From CAKSNH01 sp964422725 (GTDB taxonomy: Bacteria > Bacillota > Clostridia > UBA1381), in assembly GCA_964422725.1 (NCBI GenBank), contig CAYRCC010000018.1, positions 1-44,354 on the forward strand: a DNA stretch of 44,354 nt. The letters run 5' to 3'. How positions within the stretch are numbered: the stretch's first letter is position 1; each line of letters opens with the position of its first letter. Below the pieces are notes generated by a model. The model was not told where the DNA came from. It made no database searches and saw only the letters and a list, made by a program, of their open reading frames with translations. This document shows positions 1 to 7,047 of the stretch, piece after piece. The position numbers were made by a program, and so were the translations under genes.

Positions 1-17
1 TATATCCTATTATTTAT

Positions 18-46
18 ATTATATTCGCTTTTACAGTGTTTGTCAA
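18..46 (-). promoter_or_regulatory. Sigma-A promoter reading out of the window
   Basis: On the minus strand TTGACA (46-41) and TATAAT (23-18) are separated by exactly 17 bp, a perfect match to the housekeeping consensus. Transcription would run leftwards, so the gene it serves lies beyond position 1. It starts just after the terminator of the SpoIIID-like gene, which makes it the head of a separate unit. Confidence 0.85.
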
Positions 47-47
47 T

Positions 48-88
48 ATAAAAAACAGTCCGAAAACATTTTCTGTTCCCGAACTGTT
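48..88 (-). terminator. Rho-independent terminator after the SpoIIID-like gene
   Basis: The minus strand carries a 15-bp stem (arms 88-74 and 68-54, three G-U pairs, five-base GAAAA loop) followed by a run of T at 53-48. It begins 35 nt after the stop codon at 123, so the upstream transcription unit is very short. Confidence 0.8.
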
Positions 89-122
89 TACATTCACGCC
101 ACTTCCACGCAAATTCGTTCTA

Positions 123-251
123 CTAAGCTCTCACCGTATGTACTGTACTTTTGCTTATATTAAACTTTTTTGCGGTATCTCTCACAGTGCTTTTATTTTC
201 TATAATGTACTCAGCGAGCTCTACGGCACGCTTTTCAATGTAGTCCTTCAT
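123..251 (-). CDS. Short SpoIIID-like HTH protein (42 aa, C-terminally truncated)
   Basis: The 42-residue product begins MKDYIEKR and contains TVRDTAKKF followed by NISKSTVH, which matches the N-terminal half of SpoIIID, the DNA-binding regulator of mother-cell genes in sporulation. Family members are usually about 80-93 residues and continue after STVH into a conserved Glu/Arg/Leu-rich helix and a basic tail. Here the frame closes with TVRA and a TAG. A terminator starts 35 nt later, so there is no room for the missing half, and shifting frame gives only about 13 more codons. GGAGG (266-262) lies 10 nt before the ATG. It is either a degraded gene or a minimal HTH peptide. Both the ribosome binding site and the ATG fall within a perfect inverted repeat (247-285). 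The family call is confident; functionality is not. Confidence 0.7.
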   Translation of the reverse strand: MKDYIEKRAVELAEYIIENKSTVRDTAKKFNISKSTVHTVRA

Positions 252-285
252 ATATTGTACACCTCCGTTTTGTACAATATATGAA
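247..285. repeat. Perfect 15-bp inverted repeat around the SpoIIID-like start site
   Basis: Arms at 247-261 (TTCATATATTGTACA) and 271-285 are exact reverse complements, separated by 9 bp. On the coding (minus) strand the 9-nt spacer carries the GGAGG ribosome binding site, and the start codon (251-249) sits in the downstream arm. It could act as an operator in DNA or as an RNA hairpin that hides the start codon while exposing the Shine-Dalgarno sequence in the loop. The sequence does not decide between them. Confidence 0.85.
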
Positions 286-350
286 CGGCCGGCATAAAAT
301 ATGTATCAGACCGCAGACTTGCCGTTTTTTTCACAGTACCGCAGAAACAA

Positions 351-389
351 CACACCCCCGAAATGACCGTTTTCTACTTCGGAGGTGTG
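351..389 (-). terminator. Terminator of the eut operon
   Basis: An inverted repeat with arms CACACCCCCGAA (351-362) and TTCGGAGGTGTG (378-389), 11 of 12 pairs, begins 8 nt after the eutQ stop codon. The following T-tract on the minus strand is poor (TTGTTTCTG), so termination may be inefficient and could allow some read-through into the SpoIIID-like gene. Confidence 0.6.
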
Positions 390-396
390 CATATTA

Positions 397-834
397 TTAC
401 TGTTTATTCCAATCTGCCGGATACGTGACATATATAAATCTCGCATAATTGGGAGTTGAAAATTTGATTTTTGAACCCTTGGGAATCAGTATAAGTTCCC
501 CCCTGTTTGCCGTAACCGTATCACCGTTTATTATTATGCTAAGACTGCCCTCAATTATATAGTCAATCTCATCATAATTTAATGTCCAATCAAAAGTGGT
601 GTCTGTCATTTCCATAATACCGCAGCCCAGTCTGGGACTTTCCTCAAGTGTGAACAAATCCTTCGTGTAAACCACATCGCTGATATCTCCGGTATCCAGT
701 CTGTCCTTCTCACTAACCTTTATGTCAGGAACCTTAACTTTCAGTACACCATGCTCCCTGTTTTTATTGCCGCACATTTTTTCCGCAATAATCTCTTTAA
801 TAAGCTTCTCTAAGCTCTCCTTATTTATGTCCAT
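397..834 (-). CDS. eutQ: EutQ-type cupin protein of the ethanolamine operon
   Basis: This is a 145-residue EutQ family protein. The C-terminal part, from about residue 50, is a cupin: a region around DYIIEGSLSIIING, then RGELILIPKGSKIKFST and FIYVTYPADW. In Salmonella, EutQ has been linked to acetate kinase activity and to microcompartment assembly; which applies here is unknown. The first 17 residues (MDINKESLEKLIKEIIA) form a short amphipathic helix of the kind that targets cargo to microcompartment shells. I chose the ATG at 834 because AAAGGA lies 9 nt before it; an in-frame ATG at 852 lacks a good site. It overlaps the end of eutH by 14 nt and is the last gene of the operon. EutQ proteins in enterobacteria are longer at the N-terminus. 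Confidence 0.9.
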   Translation of the reverse strand: MDINKESLEKLIKEIIAEKMCGNKNREHGVLKVKVPDIKVSEKDRLDTGDISDVVYTKDLFTLEESPRLGCGIMEMTDTTFDWTLNYDEIDYIIEGSLSIIINGDTVTANRGELILIPKGSKIKFSTPNYARFIYVTYPADWNKQ

Positions 835-1927
835 CGTTTTTTGTCCTTTCATCTAAAGTTTTATTCGCAATAACAACCGCCAAAATCACCGCCGTAATAC
901 CGCCTACAAGTTTTCCGACTATCATGGGCACTATCATTTCGGAATTGAAGCCTGCCGTAAATCCGAGATGGTCACCAAATACAAACGCCGCCGAAACCGC
1001 AAACGCAACATTCAATATTTTACCGCGCTCGTCCATATCCTTCATCATATCAAACATCGGTATACTGTTTGCAAGACTCGCAACCATTCCCGCCGCCGCA
1101 ACATCATTCATACCAAGCAGTTTCCCAAGCTTCATAAGCGGTTTTTTAAATATTTTTGTAATTACATACACAAGCGGAAATGCTCCGGCAAGCACAATTG
1201 CAATATCAGCAACAATCTCAAATCCATCGCTTATCGGATTCATTCCCTCAATCACGGCAATACCCGTAAGCTGTTGTATGATTCCCAAAATCAATCCCAC
1301 CGTAATAACCGCCACAATAAATTTACCGAACCACGTAAATCCGATTATCATAGCATTTTCCGCTTTCCACAGTCCCAGTGCAATCAACAGCGCAAATATA
1401 ATGATAGGTATAAGATTTTTCAGCACCATCAACACCGAAAATCCCGCCGTCAAACCGCCGGCAAACGCTCCTATCGGAATTGTTATAACACCGGCAAGCA
1501 CTCCTGTCGCCAAATACTTTCTGTCCTCCGCTCGAATAATGCCGAGTGCAACCGGAATTGTAAATACTATTGTCGCTCCCAGCATCGACCCCACTATCAA
1601 TCCGCCGAACATTCCCGCCTGTTTGTCCGAGGCAAGCTCCGCCGCAAGCGACGCGCCGCCCATATCATTTGCTAAAATCGAACCGGCAAACATCGCCGGA
1701 TCTGCGCCCAAAATGCCGAATACCGGCACAATCACCGGCTTTAACACATTTGCTATAACCGGCGCTAAAGCTATAATACCTACCATTGATATCGACAACG
1801 CCCCAATCGACATAATGCCTTCTTCAAATTTCTCTCCAAGACCAAATCTGTTTCCTATTATGCGGTCAACAGCACCCAACGCGGCAAAAAACACCATTAC
1901 ATATACTATTATTTCATTAACACTCAT
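821..1927 (-). CDS. eutH: EutH ethanolamine permease
   Basis: This 368-residue, very hydrophobic protein has about ten to eleven membrane helices. It matches EutH, the ethanolamine transporter found in eut operons, including the conserved stretches FGLGEKFEEGIMSIGALS, GSILANDMGGASLA and FAVSAAFVFGDHLGFTAG. It would act in the cytoplasmic membrane and matters mainly when external ethanolamine is scarce. The start at 1927 is preceded by GGAAAGGA about 10 nt upstream. A longer frame would begin at 1978 but would run into eutN and has no better site. It overlaps eutQ at its 3' end, as expected for translational coupling. Confidence 0.95.
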   Translation of the reverse strand: MSVNEIIVYVMVFFAALGAVDRIIGNRFGLGEKFEEGIMSIGALSISMVGIIALAPVIANVLKPVIVPVFGILGADPAMFAGSILANDMGGASLAAELASDKQAGMFGGLIVGSMLGATIVFTIPVALGIIRAEDRKYLATGVLAGVITIPIGAFAGGLTAGFSVLMVLKNLIPIIIFALLIALGLWKAENAMIIGFTWFGKFIVAVITVGLILGIIQQLTGIAVIEGMNPISDGFEIVADIAIVLAGAFPLVYVITKIFKKPLMKLGKLLGMNDVAAAGMVASLANSIPMFDMMKDMDERGKILNVAFAVSAAFVFGDHLGFTAGFNSEMIVPMIVGKLVGGITAVILAVVIANKTLDERTKNDGHK

Positions 1928-1955
1928 TTTTGCAAGTCCTTTCCGAATTTGAAAT

Positions 1956-2195
1956 TCAGTTTCGTTCTGTACTGTCAATTATTCCCACAACCGCCGCATC
2001 TACCGGTACATCGGAGGAGGCAAGTCTGGCAGACGAGCCAAAACATACAAGCACCTCATCGCCTACTCCGGCTCCTATTCTGTCAACGGCGATTATATCT
2101 TTATTTTTCATTTCAACCACCAACAGCTTACTTCCGTTCAACCTCTCATCTTTCTTTGTTGCCCATACACTTCCTACAACCTTTCCTATAACCAC
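1956..2195 (-). CDS. eutN: EutN/CcmL-type pentameric shell vertex protein (BMC-P)
   Basis: The 79-residue product begins VIGKVVGSVWATKKDERLNG and continues LLVV, IAVDRIGAGVGDEVLVCFGSS and PVDAAVVGIID. This is the signature of the EutN/CcmL family, whose pentamers close the vertices of bacterial microcompartments. The start is a GTG at 2195: AGAGAAGG lies 7 nt upstream, the upstream gene stops at 2200, and family members begin right at the IGKVVG segment. An in-frame ATG at 2225 would add ten residues not expected in the family and would overlap the previous gene. It sits between the unknown operon protein and eutH, as in other Firmicutes eut operons. Confidence 0.93.
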   Translation of the reverse strand: MVIGKVVGSVWATKKDERLNGSKLLVVEMKNKDIIAVDRIGAGVGDEVLVCFGSSARLASSDVPVDAAVVGIIDSTERN

Positions 2196-2199
2196 CGCA

Positions 2200-2712
2200 T
2201 CACCTTCTCTCCAGCACCATATCATATTTTGTTATAAAATCCGCCGCAAGCGGAGTTATTATGCTGTCTTTTTCGGCGTATATGATTCTGCCGCCGCTTT
2301 CAAAAAACTCCGCCGCTGCTTTTTCGGTTATAACCTTTCCAAAGCCTATTATTTTCGCGCCCCAACCAATCAGTGTGTCCGCATAACCGCAGTAAAGGCG
2401 ATACAAGCGTTTCGGCAAAATATTTTTATTTTTAAAGCACTCCATACCGTTTCGCATTATATAAACATTTCCGCCGCAAAGCGATTTTAAAATTGCTTTT
2501 TCGCCGTCATCTGCCGCAAGTCCCAGCGCAAGCCTTGCCAGCATATTATTGTCAAGATTGCGCACTATCACCGCATCGTATTTCTCCGCACAATCCGTTA
2601 CGGTTATAAATCCTTTTTCAAACTCAGTACCGCTCTTTCCTATCACAAGTGCCGTCGGTAAATTGAGCCTTTTTATAAGTTCACCGTACACCTCACAGAC
2701 AAAATCACTCAT
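2200..2712 (-). CDS. Conserved ethanolamine-operon protein of unknown function
   Basis: This 170-residue soluble protein starts MSDFVCEVYGELIKRLNLP and contains TALVIGKSGTEFEK, a central LARLALGLAADDGEKAI and GWGAKIIGFGKVITEKAAAEF. I recognise it by position and general pattern as the protein that sits between pduL and eutN in Firmicutes eut operons (in C. difficile and Listeria, for example), described only as an ethanolamine utilisation protein. It has no recognised catalytic motif. GxG-containing segments and several aliphatic strands suggest an alpha/beta fold. It starts within an ATGA overlap with pduL (2709-2712), so the two are translationally coupled. A longer frame to 2751 would overlap pduL more and is unlikely. 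The N-terminal amphipathic helix could be a shell-targeting peptide. Confidence 0.75.
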   Translation of the reverse strand: MSDFVCEVYGELIKRLNLPTALVIGKSGTEFEKGFITVTDCAEKYDAVIVRNLDNNMLARLALGLAADDGEKAILKSLCGGNVYIMRNGMECFKNKNILPKRLYRLYCGYADTLIGWGAKIIGFGKVITEKAAAEFFESGGRIIYAEKDSIITPLAADFITKYDMVLERR

Positions 2713-3314
2713 TTCAAAATCAGTCCCAGCATACCGTTTGTATATCCGCACGCATTCGCCTCATCATAATCAATATGCGCGAAAGTCGCAAAATCCCTGC
2801 TCACTCTGACAATCACTTCATCGAAAATCAGACTTCTCTCTCCAAATACCTTCAGCTTAACCTTTTGCTTATCCTGCACGCCAAATCTCGCCGCATCTTC
2901 GGGCGTTATGTGTATATGCCTTTTTGCCGCTATAACTCCGCAATCCTTTTTTATAATTCTGTCATTATTGCAAATCGTTATTCCCGGCGTGCCTTCTGCC
3001 TGACCGCTAAGCCTTATCGGTGCATTTACTCCAAGCATACGTGCATCTGTAAGTGATATTTCCACCTGTGTCTGCGGTCGTTCCGGTCCCAAAACGGCAA
3101 CATTCTTAATCACTCCGTCAGGTCCGGATATCGTCACTCGTTCACCGCACACATATTGTCCCGGCTGTGAAAGCGGCTTTACCGCCGTAAGGCGATAACC
3201 CTTCCCGAACAGAAAATCAATATCCTCACGCGACAAATGAACGTGCCGCCCCGATGCTTCAACACCTATAAAAAGCCTTTTTATTATTTCTTTCGTTAAT
3301 TCCTGCGTGTTCAT
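2709..3314 (-). CDS. pduL: PduL-type phosphotransacylase (EutD function)
   Basis: The 201-residue protein is a PduL family phosphate acyltransferase, which converts acetyl-CoA and phosphate to acetyl phosphate and free CoA inside the microcompartment. This recycles CoA for EutE. Two repeated beta-barrel-type halves are visible, with the zinc-ligand histidines in EASGRHVHLSREDIDFLFG (about 18-36) and AAKRHIHITPEDAARFGV, followed by HIDYDEANACG near the C-terminus. The first 14 residues (MNTQELTKEIIKRL) look like a shell-targeting helix. It overlaps eutT by ATGA at 3311-3314, with AAAGGG upstream. PduL here replaces the unrelated Pta-type EutD of enteric bacteria. Confidence 0.93.
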   Translation of the reverse strand: MNTQELTKEIIKRLFIGVEASGRHVHLSREDIDFLFGKGYRLTAVKPLSQPGQYVCGERVTISGPDGVIKNVAVLGPERPQTQVEISLTDARMLGVNAPIRLSGQAEGTPGITICNNDRIIKKDCGVIAAKRHIHITPEDAARFGVQDKQKVKLKVFGERSLIFDEVIVRVSRDFATFAHIDYDEANACGYTNGMLGLILK

Positions 3315-4030
3315 ACAAAATTCCCTTTCGCATTTTCTCCGTATTCACCTTTCAGACTTTTAAACATCATTATCCAAAATAGTGACGACAATCTGTTTAA
3401 CGCCCTTATAATGTCCTCACGCGAACATCTGCCGTATTCATCGCTGAACGCGCGGTACGCCGTAAGCTCGGTTTCTCTTGTTTTGGTACGCAATGCGTTC
3501 AGTCCGGCAACCGTTGCCCCGTGTTTATGTGTAGGCAAAAAATGCTTTATACCGAAATATTTTGACGGGTGGTGCGAATAATCTCTCAGCATAGCGGCAT
3601 CCATACCCTGAAGTCTGAACTCGCCGAGTGCCTCCTCTGCCACCTCACATCGTATAAGACTGCGTATAAACCTTATTATTTCCTCCAAATCGTCAATCAG
3701 CTTACCGTTTTCAAGCTGTGTCTGAAACACTATAATATTCGATTCCAACGAATCAATAGCACCTCTGAACGCAATTCTCGGATGACTCTTAAATACAAGT
3801 ACATTCCCGCGAAGATGTGTCATATGCTCCGGCTTATTAATGAGTCTTGCGCCGAACAACGTTTCAAAACTGTCAGTTTTTTCCTCTTTGCTTCTTATTT
3901 CAACATTGTGTTCGTTAAGATATGAACGCGCCGACGGTGTAACTATTTGACCCTCGGATAAATATATCTGCTTATTTGCTGTATCGGACATAAGCATTTT
4001 TCTTACGTCTTCCTCGGTAATTATCGACAT
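3311..4030 (-). CDS. eutT: EutT cobalamin adenosyltransferase
   Basis: The 239-residue product matches EutT, which transfers the adenosyl group of ATP to cob(I)alamin to make the coenzyme of ethanolamine ammonia-lyase. Recognisable parts are the N-terminal VTPSARSYLNEHNVEI, the core KPEHMTHLRGNVLVFKSHP followed by IAFRGAIDSL, and HHPSKYFGIKHFLPTHKHG. I see only two cysteines (about 128 and 202) and no CCxxC cluster, unlike the metal-binding motif described for the Salmonella enzyme. This enzyme therefore probably belongs to the variant that does not use that site. GGGAGGGA precedes the ATG by 9 nt. It is coupled to pduL downstream and follows eutM. Confidence 0.9.
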   Translation of the reverse strand: MSIITEEDVRKMLMSDTANKQIYLSEGQIVTPSARSYLNEHNVEIRSKEEKTDSFETLFGARLINKPEHMTHLRGNVLVFKSHPRIAFRGAIDSLESNIIVFQTQLENGKLIDDLEEIIRFIRSLIRCEVAEEALGEFRLQGMDAAMLRDYSHHPSKYFGIKHFLPTHKHGATVAGLNALRTKTRETELTAYRAFSDEYGRCSREDIIRALNRLSSLFWIMMFKSLKGEYGENAKGNFV

Positions 4031-4064
4031 AACTTAAAATCCCTCCCTTACCGACAAAGCAAAA

Positions 4065-4346
4065 TTAAGCGTTTTTTGGCAGTATATTGTCAACATCGCC
4101 ATGCGGACGCGGTATAACGTGCACCGCAATAAGCTCACCGACACGCTCCGCCGCGGCTGCTCCGGCATCGGTTGCCGCTTTTACCGCTCCCACATCTCCG
4201 CGCACCATAACCGTAACAAGTCCAGAACCGATTTGTTCCTTTCCCACCAAAATCACATTTGCCGCTTTCACCATTGCATCTGCCGCCTCAATCGCACCGA
4301 CCAAGCCTTTTGTTTCAATCATACCCAATGCATTTGTGTTTGCCAT
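4065..4346 (-). CDS. eutM: EutM/PduA-type hexameric shell protein (BMC-H)
   Basis: The 93-residue protein is a single BMC domain: ALGMIETKGLVGAIEAADAM, then ILVGKEQIGSGLVTVMVRGDVG and a C-terminal GELIAVHVIPRPHGDV. It is the canonical small hexamer tile of ethanolamine and propanediol microcompartments; the central pore is expected to pass metabolites. It is almost certainly the main shell facet protein here, since it is the only BMC-H of ordinary length in the operon. AAAGGAGAT precedes the ATG. It lies 13 nt after eutE and 34 nt before eutT. Confidence 0.95.
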   Translation of the reverse strand: MANTNALGMIETKGLVGAIEAADAMVKAANVILVGKEQIGSGLVTVMVRGDVGAVKAATDAGAAAAERVGELIAVHVIPRPHGDVDNILPKNA

Positions 4347-4359
4347 AAAAACATCTCCT

Positions 4360-5811
4360 TTATACTAACTGCTCAATTATCCTTTTTACTATATCCTCTA
4401 CCATAGCATCACATACAGCCGTATCTGTTTTTAACGTGCCGCCCTCGCGTATATCATCAAACTCTCTGACCCCGTATGCAACACGTTTAATATTTATCAA
4501 ATCCAACGGTCCTATATTGTTTGACGAAGAACTGCCGCCGACAGCGCCGCAGCCCAAAGTCAGTGCCGGAAACAAATTTGTCGTTGCTCCCACACCGCCA
4601 AGTGCCGACGGCGTATTTACCGCAATTCTCGATGCCGGTATACTCAGCGCAAATCTGTTTATCAATTCTTTATTCTCGGCGTGTATCGCAAACGTATGTC
4701 CGACACCCTCAAATTCAAGAATCTCTCTGCACCTGTCAAGTACCTTGTCAACGTTCTTTTCCACATACAGTGCCAGTATCGGCGCAAGCTTTTCGTGCGA
4801 ATACGGTACATCTGCTCCAACCTTATCTGCCCTTGCCACAAGCACGGTTGTACTTTTTGCAACATTTGAAAGTCCGGCAATATTTGCTATATGGCTTGCT
4901 GTCTTTCCGACAATTTCCGGATTCATCGTCCCGTTTGACCTTAAAATGAATTTACCCAGTTTTTCAGCCTCACCCGAATTCAGAATGTATGCTCCCTGCT
5001 TTTTCAGCTCGTCTGTTACACATTTCTCCATACATTCTTCAACCACAATTGACTGTTCCGAGGCGCATATTGTACCGTTGTCAAATGTCTTTGAATCAAT
5101 AATACGTTTCACAGCTTTTTGCACGTCGGCACTTTTATCAATAAATGCCGGCCCGTTACCGGCACCCACCCCTATTGCCGGTGTACCTGACGAATACGCC
5201 GATTTCACCATAGCCGCACCGCCGGTTGCAAGTATCAGCGATGTTATTTTGTGTTTCATAAGCTCGTTAATTGCCGGCATCGTCGGTATTGTGACCGCGC
5301 AAATCGCACCTTTCGGACACCCTGCCGCCTCTGCCGCACGACTTATTATATTAACCGTTTCCAATATGCATTTTTTTGCACCCGGGTGCGGCGAAAAAAC
5401 TATTGCATTTGCGCCTTTCAACGCAATTATCGCCTTATAAATTACCGTAGATGTCGGATTTGTGGACGGAATTATTCCGGCAATCACGCCCACAGGCGAC
5501 CCTATATCGACGATTTTATGCTCCTTATCCTCATTTATTATCCCGACTGTCTTAATGTCCTTTACTGCCTCATAAACAGTCTGCGAGGCAAATATATTTT
5601 TTATCACCTTATCGCGGCAATTTCCAAATCCCGTTTCCTCGTTCGCCATTTTTGCCAATCTCTGCGCATTTTCATAACCGCATTGCGCAATGGCTTTAAC
5701 TATATTGTCAATCTGTGTCTGTGAAAATTTTGCAAGCTCTTTCTGTGCATTATGCGCCTGTAAGAGTAAATCGCGCACCTCCTGTACAGATGCCAAATCC
5801 TTATCAAACAT
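4360..5811 (-). CDS. eutE: EutE CoA-acylating acetaldehyde dehydrogenase
   Basis: This 483-residue aldehyde dehydrogenase family enzyme oxidises acetaldehyde with NAD+ and CoA to acetyl-CoA. Motifs include GVIAGIIPSTNPTSTVIYKA, the nucleotide-site GVGAGNGPAFIDKSADV, and the catalytic cysteine in DNGTICASEQSIVVEE. The extreme N-terminus (KDLASVQEVRDLLLQAHNAQ) is helical and separated from the core, as in the shell-targeting peptides of this family. The ATG at 5811 follows a GGGGGTAAGG purine stretch, and a TTG at 5826 is an alternative. It overlaps the 3' end of eutK by 8 nt, so the two are coupled. It feeds PduL (acetyl phosphate), and its NADH is reoxidised by EutG. Confidence 0.95.
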   Translation of the reverse strand: MFDKDLASVQEVRDLLLQAHNAQKELAKFSQTQIDNIVKAIAQCGYENAQRLAKMANEETGFGNCRDKVIKNIFASQTVYEAVKDIKTVGIINEDKEHKIVDIGSPVGVIAGIIPSTNPTSTVIYKAIIALKGANAIVFSPHPGAKKCILETVNIISRAAEAAGCPKGAICAVTIPTMPAINELMKHKITSLILATGGAAMVKSAYSSGTPAIGVGAGNGPAFIDKSADVQKAVKRIIDSKTFDNGTICASEQSIVVEECMEKCVTDELKKQGAYILNSGEAEKLGKFILRSNGTMNPEIVGKTASHIANIAGLSNVAKSTTVLVARADKVGADVPYSHEKLAPILALYVEKNVDKVLDRCREILEFEGVGHTFAIHAENKELINRFALSIPASRIAVNTPSALGGVGATTNLFPALTLGCGAVGGSSSSNNIGPLDLINIKRVAYGVREFDDIREGGTLKTDTAVCDAMVEDIVKRIIEQLV

Positions 5812-6361
5812 CTTCCTTACCCCCAATTATCATTTGCACCAAATCGTTCTTTTTTGCATATTTGACCGTATCAGATGCTATACCCAGTTGTTCTGCCATA
5901 TTTCGCAATTCCGTATTGCTTTTTTGCATAAGCTCATCAGTTGTCGGCATGCTTGCCGCCGTTGAATATGCCTGTGTATAGACTTTTTCCGGTATCTTTT
6001 CTATATGCGCTTTGCTTTCATATGCTTTTGCGGTGTCCGCCTTGTTTTCCGACTTCTCATATACCGTTTTATCATTTTTTCCGCCCACTCCTCCCAAGCC
6101 TGAAACCACTTTCTCAAGTGCGGTGTCGGCACGCGGTATGACATGTACCGAACGCACCTTTCCTATTTTTTTCGCCGCCGCGGCACCGGTTTCCGCAGAG
6201 GACTCAACCGCCGAAACGTCACCGTAAAACATAACCGTCATAATTCCGCTGCCAACCTTGCTTATTTGCAGCAGTTTTATGTCAGCCGATTTGAGTGCGG
6301 CATCTGCCGCCTCAACCGCCGTTATATATCCTATAACCTCAATTAAGCCTAATGCCTGCAT
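5804..6361 (-). CDS. eutK: EutK-like BMC shell protein with a Rho_N/SAP-like tail
   Basis: The 185-residue protein has an N-terminal BMC-H domain (residues 1-90: LGLIEVIGYITAVEAADAAL, SGIMTVMFYGDVSAVES, VRSVHVIPRADTAL). A polar, low-complexity linker rich in Lys, Glu and Ala follows (about 92-140), then a small helical domain (about 145-180) reading NTELRNMAEQLGI and YAKKNDLVQMI. That tail looks like a Rho_N or SAP-type module, which in other proteins binds nucleic acid. Enteric EutK also has a BMC domain with a C-terminal helical domain, but of a winged-helix type, so the layout is shared while the tail looks different. GGAAGGAG precedes the ATG. It overlaps eutE by 8 nt. Confidence 0.88.
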   Translation of the reverse strand: MQALGLIEVIGYITAVEAADAALKSADIKLLQISKVGSGIMTVMFYGDVSAVESSAETGAAAAKKIGKVRSVHVIPRADTALEKVVSGLGGVGGKNDKTVYEKSENKADTAKAYESKAHIEKIPEKVYTQAYSTAASMPTTDELMQKSNTELRNMAEQLGIASDTVKYAKKNDLVQMIIGGKEDV

Positions 6362-6382
6362 ATAAACTCCTTCCTTTCACAT

Positions 6383-7036
6383 TTAATATTCCTTCGGATT
6401 ATCCGCAATCATTTTCACCGCCTCGGCAAAAGCACTGCACGCCGCTCTGCACGCCGACTGACTTCCTGTCAGCAAACCGCCGCCGAAATTTGTTTCCGAG
6501 GGCGGCGCAAAAAATTCCGTCAGTCTTACGTCCGCCGCTTTCATTGCCGCATCGAGTCCGTAAATCGCCTCCATCGGCGGTGCAATGAGATAAGCAAGTG
6601 CCTCGCCTTCCTTTATCCCCGCCACCTTTGACAAATACGAGCCTGTACGCGACACCGTATGCGCATAATATACAATTGTGTCATCATTATTTGCACTTAT
6701 AAAACTCGCACCGTCACGCATAAACGTAACTGCCGCATTTATACCGCTCGACACCTCCGACGGACTTGCACCCGCCAATATGCCTATCACTTCACCGCTC
6801 AGCTTTGTCGAGGCGTTTGCCGCTCCGCCGTACATAGACCTTGCATACACCACCTCAACGTCAGCCGCCTTTGTTGCTTCGTCAAGCGCGGTATATGTCA
6901 CATCGTCAGAATCTGCGGTTATTATTCCAAGACTTTTATGATACGGCTTTAAATCAAGCTTTTGCGCCAGTCCGCCGCTTACATTGGAAATTAAACGTAT
7001 TCCCAAAATATTGGGACGTATCTTATCATTTTTCAT
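6383..7036 (-). CDS. eutL: EutL tandem-BMC trimeric shell protein (BMC-T)
   Basis: The 217-residue product carries two BMC domains in tandem and matches EutL, a trimeric shell tile whose large central pore can open and close. Marks are LGIRLISNVSGGLAQKL, ALDEATKAADVEVVYARSMYGG and SGEVIGILAGASPSEV in the first half, and YLIAPPMEAIYGLDAAMKA and FFAPPSETNFGGGLLTG in the second. The start at 7036 is chosen because TTGAGGGG lies 7 nt before it. A longer frame to 7051 would overlap the eutC stop and lacks a site. It follows eutC directly and precedes eutK. Confidence 0.95.
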   Translation of the reverse strand: MKNDKIRPNILGIRLISNVSGGLAQKLDLKPYHKSLGIITADSDDVTYTALDEATKAADVEVVYARSMYGGAANASTKLSGEVIGILAGASPSEVSSGINAAVTFMRDGASFISANNDDTIVYYAHTVSRTGSYLSKVAGIKEGEALAYLIAPPMEAIYGLDAAMKAADVRLTEFFAPPSETNFGGGLLTGSQSACRAACSAFAEAVKMIADNPKEY

Positions 7037-7047
7037 TTGAAAGCCCC

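Noticed and set aside
123..251. Simple single-base frameshift in a full-length spoIIID
   Set aside because: The other frames after codon 38 close within about 13 codons, and the terminator follows 35 nt after the stop, so no single frame change restores the usual length.
36..284. An 82-codon plus-strand frame at the left edge
   Set aside because: It is antisense to the SpoIIID-like gene and its terminator, has no ribosome binding site and no recognisable protein pattern.
924..1952. Long plus-strand frames (342 and 235 codons) opposite eutH
   Set aside because: They are antisense shadows of a membrane-protein gene. The translations are Ile/Ala/Pro/Ser-rich and low in complexity, and no ribosome binding site precedes them.
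4436..5440. A 334-codon plus-strand frame opposite eutE
   Set aside because: It is a mirror frame of a clearly coding gene with no site for initiation.
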